Below are positions 22,908-34,027 of a stretch of DNA of 56,500 bases, one piece after another. The translations under genes and the position numbers were made by a program. Origin of the DNA: Cristatella mucedo. Its lineage: Eukaryota; Bryozoa; Phylactolaemata; Cristatellidae. A model generated the notes under the pieces. The model did not search any database and was not told the DNA's origin. It saw only the letters and a list, made by a program, of their open reading frames with translations. Where the stretch lies: NCBI GenBank assembly GCA_009760855.2, contig WPIO01000007.1, positions 3,403,501 to 3,460,000 on the forward strand, given 5' to 3'. Each line of letters starts with the position of its first letter. Position 1 is the first letter of the stretch.

Positions 22908-24617
22908 CAGTGGCCGAGCCAGGGTTTTCAGACAGGGGCAAGCCCTGCCGATAAGATAAAAGAGTGAAATTTTTACGTCTTTCGTTCGAATAAAGAACGG
23001 CGGCTGCGCATTGATTGAAAGCATGAGACGATCTCACCATCCGTCACTATCGCGGCCGTTTCTTTCACAACATACAAGAGTATGGCGTCGTTAAGGTAGT
23101 TAGCACCTTCGTGGTTCGAAGGGGTATCTTGATCATTTTTCATATGATGAACACACATTCGGCCTTGGCGGTCGACATTGGTTGTGTCGAGTAAGTCACA
23201 CCAGCTTGAACAGATGGTCATAGCCGGCCTCGGCTTTACCTGACTTTGTCAACGTGACATAAAGATCGGGAAGCGTACCGACGTTCTTAAAAGCCATGTC
23301 TGCATCAGATTCCCCGTGAAAGCTGTGGAGATGCTATCGCCAGAGAATCGGCTGAAAGGTCTGGAAAGTCTATCTTGCTGAATTTTGTTGCAGACTCCAT
23401 TAGCTAGTCGACACTGAATGCAGATAAGCGCCAATGAGAGGAAATGCAAGCAGCCAGGCGCATCATATCCTTAGACTCCTTGTCAAAACGAAAATGCAAT
23501 TCCAACTGAATTGTGTCAATTCCTGAGCAGAATTAGTCGACGCGGAAGAACATATCGTAACTATTCGTGTGCTCTGTTCAATGAGGCCGACCAGATCGGA
23601 TGTCGTTGGCTGTCTTGCCGGGCACTTCGATCTCATAATGATGACGTAATTTCTGCACTTTTGTCAACCGGTTATTATAGACAGCCGTTCGCATCTCTTT
23701 CAGCGCCTGCATGCTGCGATCGACCAAGTGCAGGGCAATGATATCACCATGTTCCTGTTTTGGCAGCACCTTCGATAGCTTGTGTTAATCAATAGTTAAC
23801 GCTCCATTAGATATAAGATGAAGGCGAACTTGAACGCAAGCGTTTAGTCGAAAAGTCGTGTTGCCTTGATTTTCTGCTCAGCCGTGTCATTATGTTTTTC
23901 AATATGCATAATGAATGCGAAGGTCGAGGCGAACCTGTCGATTAAGGGCTGTAGCGCTCGCCAAAATGACGACCGCCGCATATCTCCTGGGCTCACCAGC
24001 GCAGCCTCCTGATTGAGGCCTCGGCCTGTCTCAACCTGCAGCTCCTTGATCAGATTCTTTATAATCCTTTTTCAATTACAGCTCGTCGTAGCGCTTGCAG
24101 GAGCCCGTCGCCACATAGATAATGTCACTAGCAAATTCAAAAAGAGTGCAAACGTTGGGTAGGCTTTCCGTGCAGGCCACAACCAAGGCGATGTGAGCTT
24201 TGTGCTCAGCGATCGATGTAATGTGCCAACTCGTTCGGCTGTTTAGTCAAGGCTTGCAGACCACCAATCGTACTGCTCAGGTTGGCCAAACCATCATTGC
24301 CTCTCCACGACAAATGTCAATCAGATAATTGCGATTGGTCCACATGTCAACGATTGCAGTGCACAGAGTATCATTGCAGGTATTTGTCATGCGCTTGATA
24401 TTGACAAGTCGCTCGCGAAACACACCGGTCTCGACCTAAACGAAGCTGTTCACAAGTTCCAGCTGCTCCTTCTTGCTTGCATCGCAAGTCTCGTCCGCCA
24501 TGATGCAGTACTAAGCCACACCTTGCTCGTCATTGGAGCGCTTACAAACGAGGTGCACGTGCGTTTGGAACATATACTCCCGAATATCAGGGCATTTCTC
24601 GCGCAGGAAATTGAAAC
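22908..24617 (-). pseudogene. hAT-type transposase relic 1 (DUF4371/ZMYM-like)
   Basis: Minus-strand relic of a cut-and-paste transposase. In order it shows FLREKCPDIREYM, then the N-terminal catalytic-region signature (ADETCDASKKEQLELV, about 24460-24510), CRGEAMMVW (family form RGQGYDGA), AHIALVVACTESLPNV, and a middle block with LPKQEHGDIIALHLVDRSMQ and IQLELHFRFDKESKDMM. Many stops and frameshifts. A CAGTGGCCGAGCCAGGGTTT end at 22908 resembles a hAT terminal inverted repeat; I could not find its partner. The 5' side is joined to an L2 endonuclease fragment. Confidence 0.75.
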
Positions 24618-24880
24618 AGAAACAGAAAAATATGAAAAACAGCAGGATTTGATAAGTGGAGGTGATCGATTTCTGTGGCCCTGAAATTTGTGCAGTGGAG
24701 GGACTCAAGACAAGAGATTCGCGAGACTGTTTTAAGTAGATTGCAAACTACACGGCGGGCAGTGGAAGGGAAATGGCAACTCCTCCCCAGTTCTGACTTA
24801 TATAGAGTATGACAGAAAGAGAAGCCCGCTTTCGTAGCGCTGATTATGGTCGGCGGTAAGTCAATTTTAGCCAGGTAGAT
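24618..24880 (-). mobile_element. L2-like LINE endonuclease fragment
   Basis: Clearly similar to 28155-28415, which lies within an L2-like endonuclease region. Translation on the minus strand gives FSFCHTLYKSELGRSCHFPS, a decayed form of the GYSFFHTPR...GGGVA block of L2 endonucleases. Truncated at both ends. Confidence 0.6.
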
Positions 24881-25325
24881 GGAAGACTGTGCGAAAGTTT
24901 TTCAAGTTTTCTTGGTCAAGTTATTCCTTCTTAATTACTGGCCTCGCAGCAGCCTTTTAGAAAAGCGCAGGAACAAGAACTGAGGCTTATGACATATTTA
25001 AAATGTTATTTGCGCATGGCAGCAGCAGATCTGCAATAGTAGAAGTAGGACAGTGAGAATACGATCTAGAGGGCTGGTAGTCTGCGTTGACCTAGAGAGG
25101 AATCTTGAGATGAGGTCACTTGTTACCGCCTTGACTACAAACATTGAGGTGCTGCATAAAAGTGCGGGAGGAGTCCTGAGGGTTGTTAATCAGGTACAGA
25201 AGTCCAAAACGAATACTGCTACCTTAGAGAGGGACAATCTGATCTTGTCTACATTTCTGGCGACGAAGCTAGAGAAGCGATCATGGGAGTAACCACAAGG
25301 ATTACTAGGTAAGATGCATACCTGT
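24881..25325. other. No gene recognised
   Basis: Short spacer between relics. One 79-codon frame (25053-25292, plus) is unrecognised. Confidence 0.35.
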
Positions 25326-26794
25326 CAGAGACGTAGTGAGGCGTTTCGGCACACGGGACAAAGCAGCAAATGGCGCCCTGCCCTTGTTCAACTTTGCTGC
25401 AAAATAGCTCCACCACAGAAGACATGCGAAAAACACACGCTAGCAGGATTATAGAGTTGAGAATTTTTTTATTAATCGCATTACAGATACAACAACGTAG
25501 CTATCACAGCTTTTAACTTAATTTTTCTGGCATTGAACGTGACAAAAATGGTCGATTACAGTTTGAAAGTCAATATTTTTCAGCGTTTCTTTCTCTATGC
25601 CTAACTAGGCCAGATCAGAGAGTCAATCTTGCCCCATTGTTTTTCTCAGATAAGACAGAAGTATGTTCATCTTGCTAAAGAAGCGTTCACCACGGGCAAC
25701 TAATACAGCTAGAGTGAGAAGAACTAGCAAGGCAACTCTCAAATTAGGAAACAAATCTCCATAACTGAGAAGGAAAGGCATGAGCTCCAGAGGACTTTTA
25801 TCTTTAGTGCCGAGTCGTGAGTGCTGTAAGAACCACTTTACAGTAATATATTTCGCTGTGTAGCTCTGTTCCATCAGCGTCTGGACAGTAGAAGCCTCCC
25901 AGATCTAAACATTGATGTCGGAGTTTAGTCCGCTCAAGTGTCTTCAAAAGCTTCTAAGGTTTCAAAAAGAAACCAAATTTAGTATCAAGATCTGTGAGTG
26001 GCGAGAAACTAGTTGTGACTTATTGTCGGCGATAGTCTATGCTGTCCTTCATTGTTCTTGAAATACCTTCCTCTTCCGTGAGACCAACATCTTGAGAGAG
26101 TTCTCCAGGCATCTGAGTCTATCGTTTGATTCTTTGTTCAACAGCAACTCCTCAAAAATCAAATTTTATTTTAGCATCTAGTAAAGATTCTTAGCACAGG
26201 TCATTTAAAAATCTTGACAACTCTATCTCAAGATAGTGGCTGTTACAAGAGGCGTGTTTGAAGTTCACCTTTGGGTCCTGCCGTCTATTCTGAACGTGGC
26301 CAGTCTTCCTTAAGATGCTATACCATAGTGACAACGGAGACAAAAAGTTAAATTTTAAAATGCAATGTAAGAAACTGCCAGCTTGACTTTTTGTTTCAAG
26401 TGTTCCCCTTGTGTCCTCTGGCAGTTGCTCCAAATGACCTACACTGCTGTTCAGTCCATCATTGATAGCTTTCACAGCCTCCACTCTTGCACAAAACCTT
26501 GTTGCAGAGTCACGTTTGATACTGATGGCAAATAAATAATAAAAAATTTCTTTATTTGTTTCCACCTCAGAGTTGACCTTGAAAAGAATGCGTAGGTGCT
26601 CTCTATCGTTCCAAAAAAGGTAATCATAACGGAATCTTGACTTGCAGCATTAACCCCTGCTAGGTTCAAGCTGCGGCTATCACAGTTTACAAAATTGCAT
26701 TCTCATTTCTGGACAGTATTCTCTGTTTGACACATGAAAAGTGGCCAGACATGGCAGCTGCGTTGTCGTAGCGCAGCCAGTTAAGCTTAGCTTG
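25326..26794 (-). pseudogene. hAT-type transposase relic 2 (TTF/ZMYM1-like)
   Basis: A different hAT lineage from relic 1. Minus-strand blocks in order: RYDNAAAMSGHFSCVKQRI (about 26720-26790), SLNLAGVNAASQD, RFCARVEAVKAINDG, LETKSQAGSFLHCILKFNFL, and the hAT dimerisation signature LRVALLVLLTLAVLVARGER followed by FFSKMNILLSYLRKTMGQD (25623-25735). Frameshifts and stops interrupt it. A terminal-repeat-like CAGAGACGTAGTGAGG occurs at 25326. The other end is lost where an L2-like fragment begins. Confidence 0.85.
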
Positions 26795-27001
26795 TGTGGT
26801 CTAACAATGTGTCGGTGCCAAGCCATTCAAAAGATCAAAACTGACTGTCCATCGACAGGCATACAAGGAGTATCGTAGCTCATACCAATCTGACCCAGCA
26901 AGGGTAAAGTCTATCTTCTTTACAAGTATTGCTGCCTCACATATGAAGTTCAAAAATTCTCATGTCTTCCGTTAACCCACTCTTTAAACGCTAACAGGTT
27001 T
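26795..27001 (+). mobile_element. L2-like LINE linker fragment (left inverted arm)
   Basis: Plus-strand piece of the endonuclease-RT linker. It reads RSKLTVHRQAYKEYRSSYQS and SHMKFKNSHVF, matching SRLTVHRKTYEDYSRSYQS and SQMHNPKML in the copy at 38.8 kb. It ends exactly at the terminal repeat of the element at 27002. Confidence 0.75.
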
Positions 27002-27441
27002 CAGAGGCATAGCAAGGGATGAGCCTGGTAGCCGGCCGGGCTCGCCTTTGAGGCCATGCAGCTTGTCTGTGGCAGGCAGGAAGGGGCGAGTGGACGGGAG
27101 GGGTAATTAGAACGCGGACAGAGGTATTAACGGCCGTGTGCTTGTTGCGCTGCTAGCGCCAGCCGAATACACGGTGGTTGAAGCCCCGTCGGTGTCTCCG
27201 TGTCGTCGCCAGTGTGCCGCCAGAACGTCAAGGTTCAGCATGGATTAAGTCTGTAAACATGCTTAACTAGCTCAACCAGCAGTAGTCGAACCCATTTAAA
27301 CAAAGATTTCCTTGAATCAAGATTATTATTCTCACATGAAAGAGTTATTAAAAAATATACACAATACATTTTGCTTTTGGCGCCCCCTTGAGCTTGGCGC
27401 CCAGGGAGGTCTGTCCCCGCCCATCTCTTGCTACGCCTCTG
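27002..27441. mobile_element. Non-autonomous hAT-like element, 440 bp
   Basis: Bounded by terminal inverted repeats CAGAGGCATAGCAAGGGATG (left) and CAGAGGCGTAGCAAGAGATG (right, read on the minus strand). The interior has no transposase. Ends of the CAGRGGCGTAGC type are typical of hAT elements. The flanks are inverted copies of the same L2-like sequence (ACAGGTTT left, AAACCTGT right), not the 8-bp direct duplication expected of a simple insertion. Confidence 0.75.
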
Positions 27442-28512
27442 AAACCTGTTAGCGTTTAAAGAGAGGGTTGATGGAAGACATAAGAGTTTTTGAATTGTGC
27501 ATATGCGTTACAGCAATCTTTGTAAAGAAGCTAGACTTAGCCTTTGCAAAGATAGATCGTTAGAATCTACATTACTCCTTGTATGCCTGTCGATAGACAG
27601 TAAGATCTTATTTTTTCTATGGCTTCTCAAGCTTGGGCTTAGCAGACCTAGGTAGTGGAATGTCTGTCGTAAACCGAACGTCATCTGGCAAGGGTGGACA
27701 GTAAGGTTACTCAATATTGCGAAATCGTCAAACATTTCAATTATTACCGTGTTGTAGCATTCTACCAATGATGACAGGTTGGAAAGGGGATTGAGCAGGA
27801 CTGGTAAAGTAGTTATTTTTGTAAGAACTAAATCTATCGAAATTGTCCTGATGATTCACAATTAATAGATGATTCTGAATGCTGAAGGGCCCACACACTG
27901 GAAACTGAATGAAACCAGCATGGTCTGATGTTCAAAACTTGGTAATAATAGGAGACGATAGCCTAGATTTGTGGGAGAACATATGATCGAGTATTGGCCA
28001 TTGCTGTGAATGGGTTCATTAAGATGAGCCGCAAGAGATAGTGAGTCATTCAGTGCACGACACCATCCATTAAAGGAGTCACGGAAGCCATTAACATGAG
28101 CCTGCAATTGATTTATAATGAGAAATAGACAACTTCTCGCCCACATAGTTGAAATAAGACCAGAAAAATTTGAAAACAGCAGGCCTTGGTAGCTGGGCGA
28201 TAGATAACTTCCGCCTTGGGCATTTAGTTGTTGGAGGGACTCAAGATGAGAGATTCACAAGACTGTTTCGTGTGGACTTTAAACTGCAGAATGGTTAGTG
28301 GAAGGGCAATGGCAACTTATCTCCAGTTTTTATTCACATAGAGTATGAAAGAATGAAAAGACCGCCGCTGGGATGGTTCTGTTTATGATCGGGAGGTAAG
28401 TCAATTTCAGTCGTGTCTCATTTAAAGCAAACAGGTCACGGGCATCACCGATAACCATGTTTTGCAGCATTGGGCGTTTACGGCAAATTGAACGAGTTTC
28501 ATTGGGAAACAT
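27442..28512 (-). mobile_element. L2-like LINE, endonuclease and linker
   Basis: Minus-strand relic of the N-terminal half of ORF2. The endonuclease reads DLFALNETRLK and VFSFFHTLC (28330-28512), then SLSLAAHLNEPIHSNGQ (compare QHVNEPTH of the family; 27862-28146). The linker reads LSSLVECYNTVIIEMFDDF and SIDRHTRS (27508-27790). It is 3'-truncated at the hAT-like element; the last 200 bases are an inverted copy of 26795-27001. Confidence 0.7.
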
Positions 28513-28849
28513 TAAGATTGGCAGTCCAGTCTATAGAATACCTGACTACTACGTTCGATAGATTAACGATGACCCTTGAGGGAGAGCGCACCAGAGATTC
28601 TGGGACAGTTGGGGCGAAACATAGCAATCATTTCATTCCACCAGGCTAGCTTCCAGTGGGTGTCTTATTAGAAAATGCCAAATTCACGAACTCTGGCAGT
28701 AGTAAACGCAGCCAGGAATGACTTTGGCGAGGATATCCAGATTAGAGTGGACACGTGCAAGCATATTTAATTAGGAAGTGATCAACATCCTGCGAAGCTG
28801 AGACAAGCTAGGGGAGTGGAAGCGAAGGCCAGTAGGGCAGCTTGTGCTT

Positions 28850-30402
28850 TCGAGCATGGCGATCATGCAAAGTCCTTACAGATCAGCTGAACTCATATAA
28901 TGTAACTTCAAACCTTGTTAATGAGTTTCAGTCTTGTTGTAGAGCTAATCACTCCACAGAGTCGGCTTTGCTTTGGGTCTACGACGACCTACTTAGGAAT
29001 GCAGGCATGGGTAGAGCATCTCTGCTTGTTTTGCTCGATTTTTAGGCATCTTTTGATATTATCAATCACCAAGTCCGTCTTGGGCGCCTCTCATCGCATT
29101 ACTGGATTTGCATTGCAATGGTTCAGGTCCTATCCCAGTGGGAGACTCCAGAGTATTGATGCGAATGGACAAAGATCATCCGAGGAACCTCTGAAATATG
29201 TAGTACTTCATAGCTCCGTGGTTGGTCCTGTTTTTTTTCACGGCTTATACTCTCCCTCTTACCGATGTTATTTCCAAGCACAATATAAGCTTTCACTTTT
29301 AATCGAACGACACTCAGCTGTACCATTGATTTGATCCCTCCAGCACATACAGTTCTCTTAACTCCATTGCTGAATGTATTGATGGCAACCTCACCTAGAT
29401 GGCAGCAATTTTATTAAATTGAATGATGATAAAACCAACTAACTAGTTATGGGCAAACCAAGTGTGATTCGGAAATTGAAAAGGCAAACGCTCAAAATCG
29501 GCTCTGTCAGCATATTTCCTGTTGAATCTGCTCGAAATCTAGGTGTCATGTTCCAAAGTGACTTTTCTTAGACGAATACATCTGCCCATAATCATAATCA
29601 TAATCATAATCAGTACATAATCAGGTCTGCCTACTTTCAGCTACGTAACATTGTCAAAATACCCGCTTGTTTAGAAACATTTAGACAAGAATATCACATC
29701 TAAGTTGGTCCGTGCATTTGTGACATCCCGTCTTGACTTCTGTAACTCTCTGCTTGCTGGTCTACCGGCCGGTGCGATCAGGTGCATACAGCTGTTGAAA
29801 AACTCAGCAGCTAGGCTTGTCTGTCGTGAGCGTCAGATCACGCCACTTCTTGCCGACCTGTACTGACTTCCTGTCAAGCAAAGCATTGACTTCAAGGTTT
29901 TTTAACTCACTTTTAGGTACCTTCATTATTTGGCTCCAGCCTACATAAGAGATCTCCCCCTCCACCAGGTTAAGCATGGTACCATCACTAATCGGTATCT
30001 AATCGTTTACCTTTACCTAGTACGAACCTCAAATCCTATGGAGACCGTGTCTTTAGTTCGCATACTCCCAAACCATGGAACTCACACCCGACTTGCGTCG
30101 CGATATACCATAACTAGGCTACATTTAAAAAGAAACTAAAAACATACCTATTTATCACAGCATTTAGTGGATCCCTGTGACTCGAATTTTATGGGCGTAT
30201 GCGTGCTGAAACCCAGCTTGATCCCACTAACCATACATGCTGACTCTGTGCATGTCACCCCTAACCATGTTGATCTTGTTGTTCATTGAGCTTGCTACCA
30301 CTAACCATTCGATTGTGTTTCATTTGCAGCAAATGCAGAGCACCAAGAAAGAGATTGATTTCTCTCAGGGTGCTTTAAAAAGTGTATTATAATTATTATT
30401 AG
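28850..30402 (+). mobile_element. L2/CR1-like LINE, RT to 3' end
   Basis: 5'-truncated copy starting with DQLNSYNVTSNLVNEFQSC and ANHSTESALL, then ASFDIINH (degenerate AFDTIDH) and RSYPSGRLQSIDANGQRSS. The catalytic YADD box is lost to decay. The 3' half and stem-loop end in TTATAATTATTATTA near 30402. An AATCAT hexamer is repeated about four times at 29587-29612, within the region that encodes the SLDDH block in other copies. Confidence 0.85.
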
Positions 30403-30697
30403 TAACAATCGTTCATGCAACCGATCTGCGACTGCACTGCTTTCCAGCTTGCCTGGATTAGGATCTGTTGTCCGCATTTTTCTTGTGAGTACAACAGGTA
30501 AAGAAGTCATAGCAAACTTAGCAACCACCACGCCCGAGTGCATTTTCGACATTTTTTCGCCTTCTCACTCGCGAGATTTCTAGCGTAGATTTTTTTAGTA
30601 GTCAGACGAATGCATGAGGCAGTGCGTGCGTCTGATAGTCAGTGAAAGATAAGAGCAGGGAAGCAGTGTCCCCATCTGCTGATCCAGTCGGCCGACG

Positions 30698-30775
30698 TTT
30701 AATAATAATAATGCACTTGATAAAGCGCCCTCAGAGAACTTAATCTCTTTCTAGGCGCTTTACATTTAACTGTGT
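30698..30775 (-). mobile_element. L2-like LINE 3' tail fragment
   Basis: AATAATAATAATGCACTTGA, then AAAGCGCCCTCAGAGAACTT and the returning arm TAGGCGCTTTACATT. It shows the full 8-bp stem AAAGCGCC/GGCGCTTT. Only the tail survives. Confidence 0.85.
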
Positions 30776-31673
30776 GAGTAGACAAGGTGAGAATGAGGCA
30801 GATGATGCAGTCAATGCCTCAAGTAAGTTCTAAACTAAAGCCTGAAGCCGGAATGGATGTGACCCAGCAGTCTGACCGATCTGAAGGCGAATCGTGGGGT
30901 TTTTCAAAGGCCGCTGCTCACGCCGCTCCCAGGGCGCCCAAGAGTCGATGCCAACTTGTTGGCTGCCAAGCTCTCTTTTGAGCACGGTCCGACCGTAGTG
31001 AGGCTATGGTGATATTGTGCACAGAAGGGACCTCTCGGTCGCAGATGCACATCACCGCCGGGCCATCGATTGGCTGTGCATAGCCAAATGGTCGCCTGAG
31101 AGCAGCAGCAAAAGGAAAAGTTACGTGGGAATCAATAAATCGCTCAAATGTCGCACAGCATACCTAACTGCAATCTCATTCCGGTTAAATGCACTAGTTT
31201 TCCGTTACTCCCACTCAGTGGTCGTTCAGTGCCACTCTGCTCTGAGCGGACGAATCAAGTCGGCATTATCTGTTCTCGGTGAATCGCTGTTGAGGATTCG
31301 AGTGAAGAACGGCTCTCTGGCGGGTAAGTAAGCCTTTGGTTTGATAGACTGAACGAGTTGCAACTGATTCCGTGCTACTGCTTTTTTATATTGCATAAGC
31401 ATGTACGCTGGCCTATAGCTCTGTTGGCTCTAGGAAAACAAAGGAGGCAGTAGCAGCTTTCGCTGAGCAGCCATCAAGCCTGCCCAAGAGCTGTCTGGTG
31501 ATTGTTTGGTCGCTAGTCAGCTAAATTCGGGCTAGGAGATCTGTCTGAAGCACTTGACCGGCAATAAGGATAAGCCTCTGACGTCAGGCCCCCCAGGGGC
31601 TTACCACCTCTAGCTAATTCCCTTTATTCCCCATATCTCTATTAATCTGTCTTTCACTGTATCTTCTGTATCT
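30776..31673. other. No confirmed gene; possible first exon
   Basis: A 104-codon plus-strand frame (31017-31331) ends at a good splice-donor-like site, GGCGG|GTAAGT, near 31325. I do not recognise the peptide and cannot tell a 5' exon from a chance frame. Confidence 0.25.
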
Positions 31674-31722
31674 CTCTTCACCTCTCTCTCTGTCTCTGTC
31701 TCTGTCTCTGTCTCTGTCTCTG

Positions 31723-31811
<89 letters not shown>

Positions 31812-31849
31812 TTCTCTCTCTCTCTATGTCTCTCTCTCTCTCCCATAAA

Positions 31850-31909
<60 letters not shown>
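31674..31909. repeat. Compound (CT)n, (CTGTCT)n and (CA)n microsatellite
   Basis: 31674-31843 starts as CTGTCT hexamers, becomes pure CT and ends in imperfect CT; 31852-31909 is CA. The Arg-Glu frame across it is an artefact. Confidence 0.97.
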
Positions 31910-31911
<2 letters not shown>

Positions 31912-32482
31912 ATAGACAAATATATCAAACTTGATCTCGATTATGCCCCTTGGCCCGCGATGTATGTGTATCTATCTATGTCCATAATATACGACTTGAC
32001 CTCCTCGAAAAATGCCACCGTGCTCATAGCTGTGATATTACCATCGCCCAAGATTCATATGAATTCCCTGAGCACCTAAGATGAATTAACAAATCCAAGG
32101 ATTCACCCCTAACAGCTATGAAGTCTCGCGGCTTGCACCTACCTGTTAAAGACGTTTTTTATGTATATATAGATACACAATCACTCGGTTTGATACAGCA
32201 TTTACATATATACCAATATATGAATGTATATATATATATATAGATATATTAAGATTAATTAAAATATTTATCGTGCATTATGCATTAGCCAGCAGTGCCC
32301 TGCCCTGCTGGGGTCGCTGGTGCTATCCAGGCCTCCCAGTTCGGTAACAATGACCACAAAACTTCCGAGCCAGTAATGGCGTCGGAGATGCAATGTAGCT
32401 TTAAAACCGTCCTTTCCAGAGCCCTGACCGAGCCCAAGATCAACCACCGACCAAGTAATTTCCAGAGCCCCGACCAAAAATA
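31910..32482. other. AT-rich spacer, no gene
   Basis: Includes TA-rich sequence near 32160-32275. No recognisable gene. Confidence 0.5.
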
Positions 32483-34027
32483 ATTAGATAATAAAAATGC
32501 ACTTGATAAAGTGCCCTCAGAGAACTCAATCTCTCTCTCTCTCTCTCTCTAGGCGCTTTAAATTTGCTGCAAAGGGAAATACAATTGAATGGTGAATAAT
32601 ATCATGCTTGTCCAGCAAACAAAATGAATAGTGTGGTTAGGGATGACGTGCACAGGGTCAGCATGCAAATATGGTTAGTGGCAGCATGCACAGTGTCAGC
32701 ACGCATAAGCACATCAAGGACGAATCACAGGGACCCACTTAATGCTGTCCTAAATAGGTGTGTTTTTAAGTTCTTTTTAAATGTGGTCAAGTCAGGGGAT
32801 GTTCTGATGCAAGTCGGGAGGGAGTTCCACGCTTTGGGAGCATGCAAACTAAATGCACGATCTCCAAAGGATTCGAGGTTTGCATAAGGCATTAGTAGAC
32901 TGTTGGATTCCGAAAAACGGATGGTGCGATGCTTGGCCTGATGGGGCAGTATATCTGAGAGATAGGCTGGAGCCAAAGAATGAAGTGACATAAAGGTGAG
33001 TGACACAACCTTAAAGTCGGTCCGTTGCTAGACTGGTAGCCACTGTAGGTCGACGAGAAGTAATGTGGCAACTGTGACGCTCACGACAGACAAGCCTTGC
33101 TGCAGAGTTTTGCACCAGCTGCAGTCGCCTGATCGCACATGCTGGCAGGCCAGTAAGCAGTTAGTTTCAGAAGTCAAGACGGGATGTCACGAATGCATGG
33201 ACCAACTTGGACGTGGTATTTTAATCTAAACAAGCCCGAATTTTAGCAATATTATGAAGCTGAAAGTAGGCAGATTTGACAGTGGAGCTGATATGGCCGT
33301 CTAACGAGAGGTCGCTTTGGAATATGACACCTAGATTTCGAGCTGATTCAACAGGAGATATGCTGGCAGAGCCAATTTGAGCGACAGCCAATACAATTTC
33401 TGAATCACACTGGGTTTGCCCATAACTAGTAAGTTAGTTTTATCATCGTTTAGTTTCAGAAAGTTTGCTACCTTCCATGTGCTGATGTCATCAATGCATG
33501 CAGCAAGTGAGCTGAGAGAATTTGAGGTACTTGAAGGCTGGGAGGGATCAAAGCAAAGGTACAACTGAGTGTCATCCACATAGAAGTGAAAGCCTAGATT
33601 GTGCTTGGCAATGACATCAGCAAGAGGGAGAGTATAAAGTGTGATAAGAACCGGACCTAGCACGGAGCCCTGAGGTACCCCATAATTCAGAGGTACCCCA
33701 GATGATCTATGTCCATTCACGTCAATACTCTGGAGTCTCCCACTGAGATAGGACCTTAACCATCGCAGAGCAGTGCCAGTAATGCCCAGACGAGATGAGA
33801 GGCGCTCTAGTAGAGCTTTGTGATCGATAGTATCAAATGCTGCCGAAAGATCGAGCAAAACAAGCAGAGACACTCTACCCATGTCTGCATTCCTAAGTAG
33901 GTCGTTGTATACCTAAGCAATGCTGACTCTGTGGAGTGATTAGCTCTAAAGCCACACTGGAACTCACTAGCAGGGTGTGAAGTTTCGATATATGAGTTCA
34001 GCTGGTCAGCCGCGACCCGTTCCAAGG
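32483..34027 (-). mobile_element. L2/CR1-like LINE, best-preserved RT copy
   Basis: Tail and stem-loop at 32483-32565 (stem expanded by a CT tract), 3' UTR, then RT. An open frame of 183 codons (33331-33882) reads [49 protein letters not shown] and ANFLKLNDDKTNLLVMGKPS. The usual YADD is YVDD here. Another frame continues upstream to ADQLNSYIETSHPASEFQ at about 34025. It is 5'-truncated where RLE-type sequence begins. LINE reverse transcriptases of this group copy their RNA at a nicked target; this copy is inactive. Confidence 0.92.

Noticed and set aside
31678-31905. Arg/Glu-rich protein
   Set aside because: The frame is a CT/CA microsatellite read on the minus strand.
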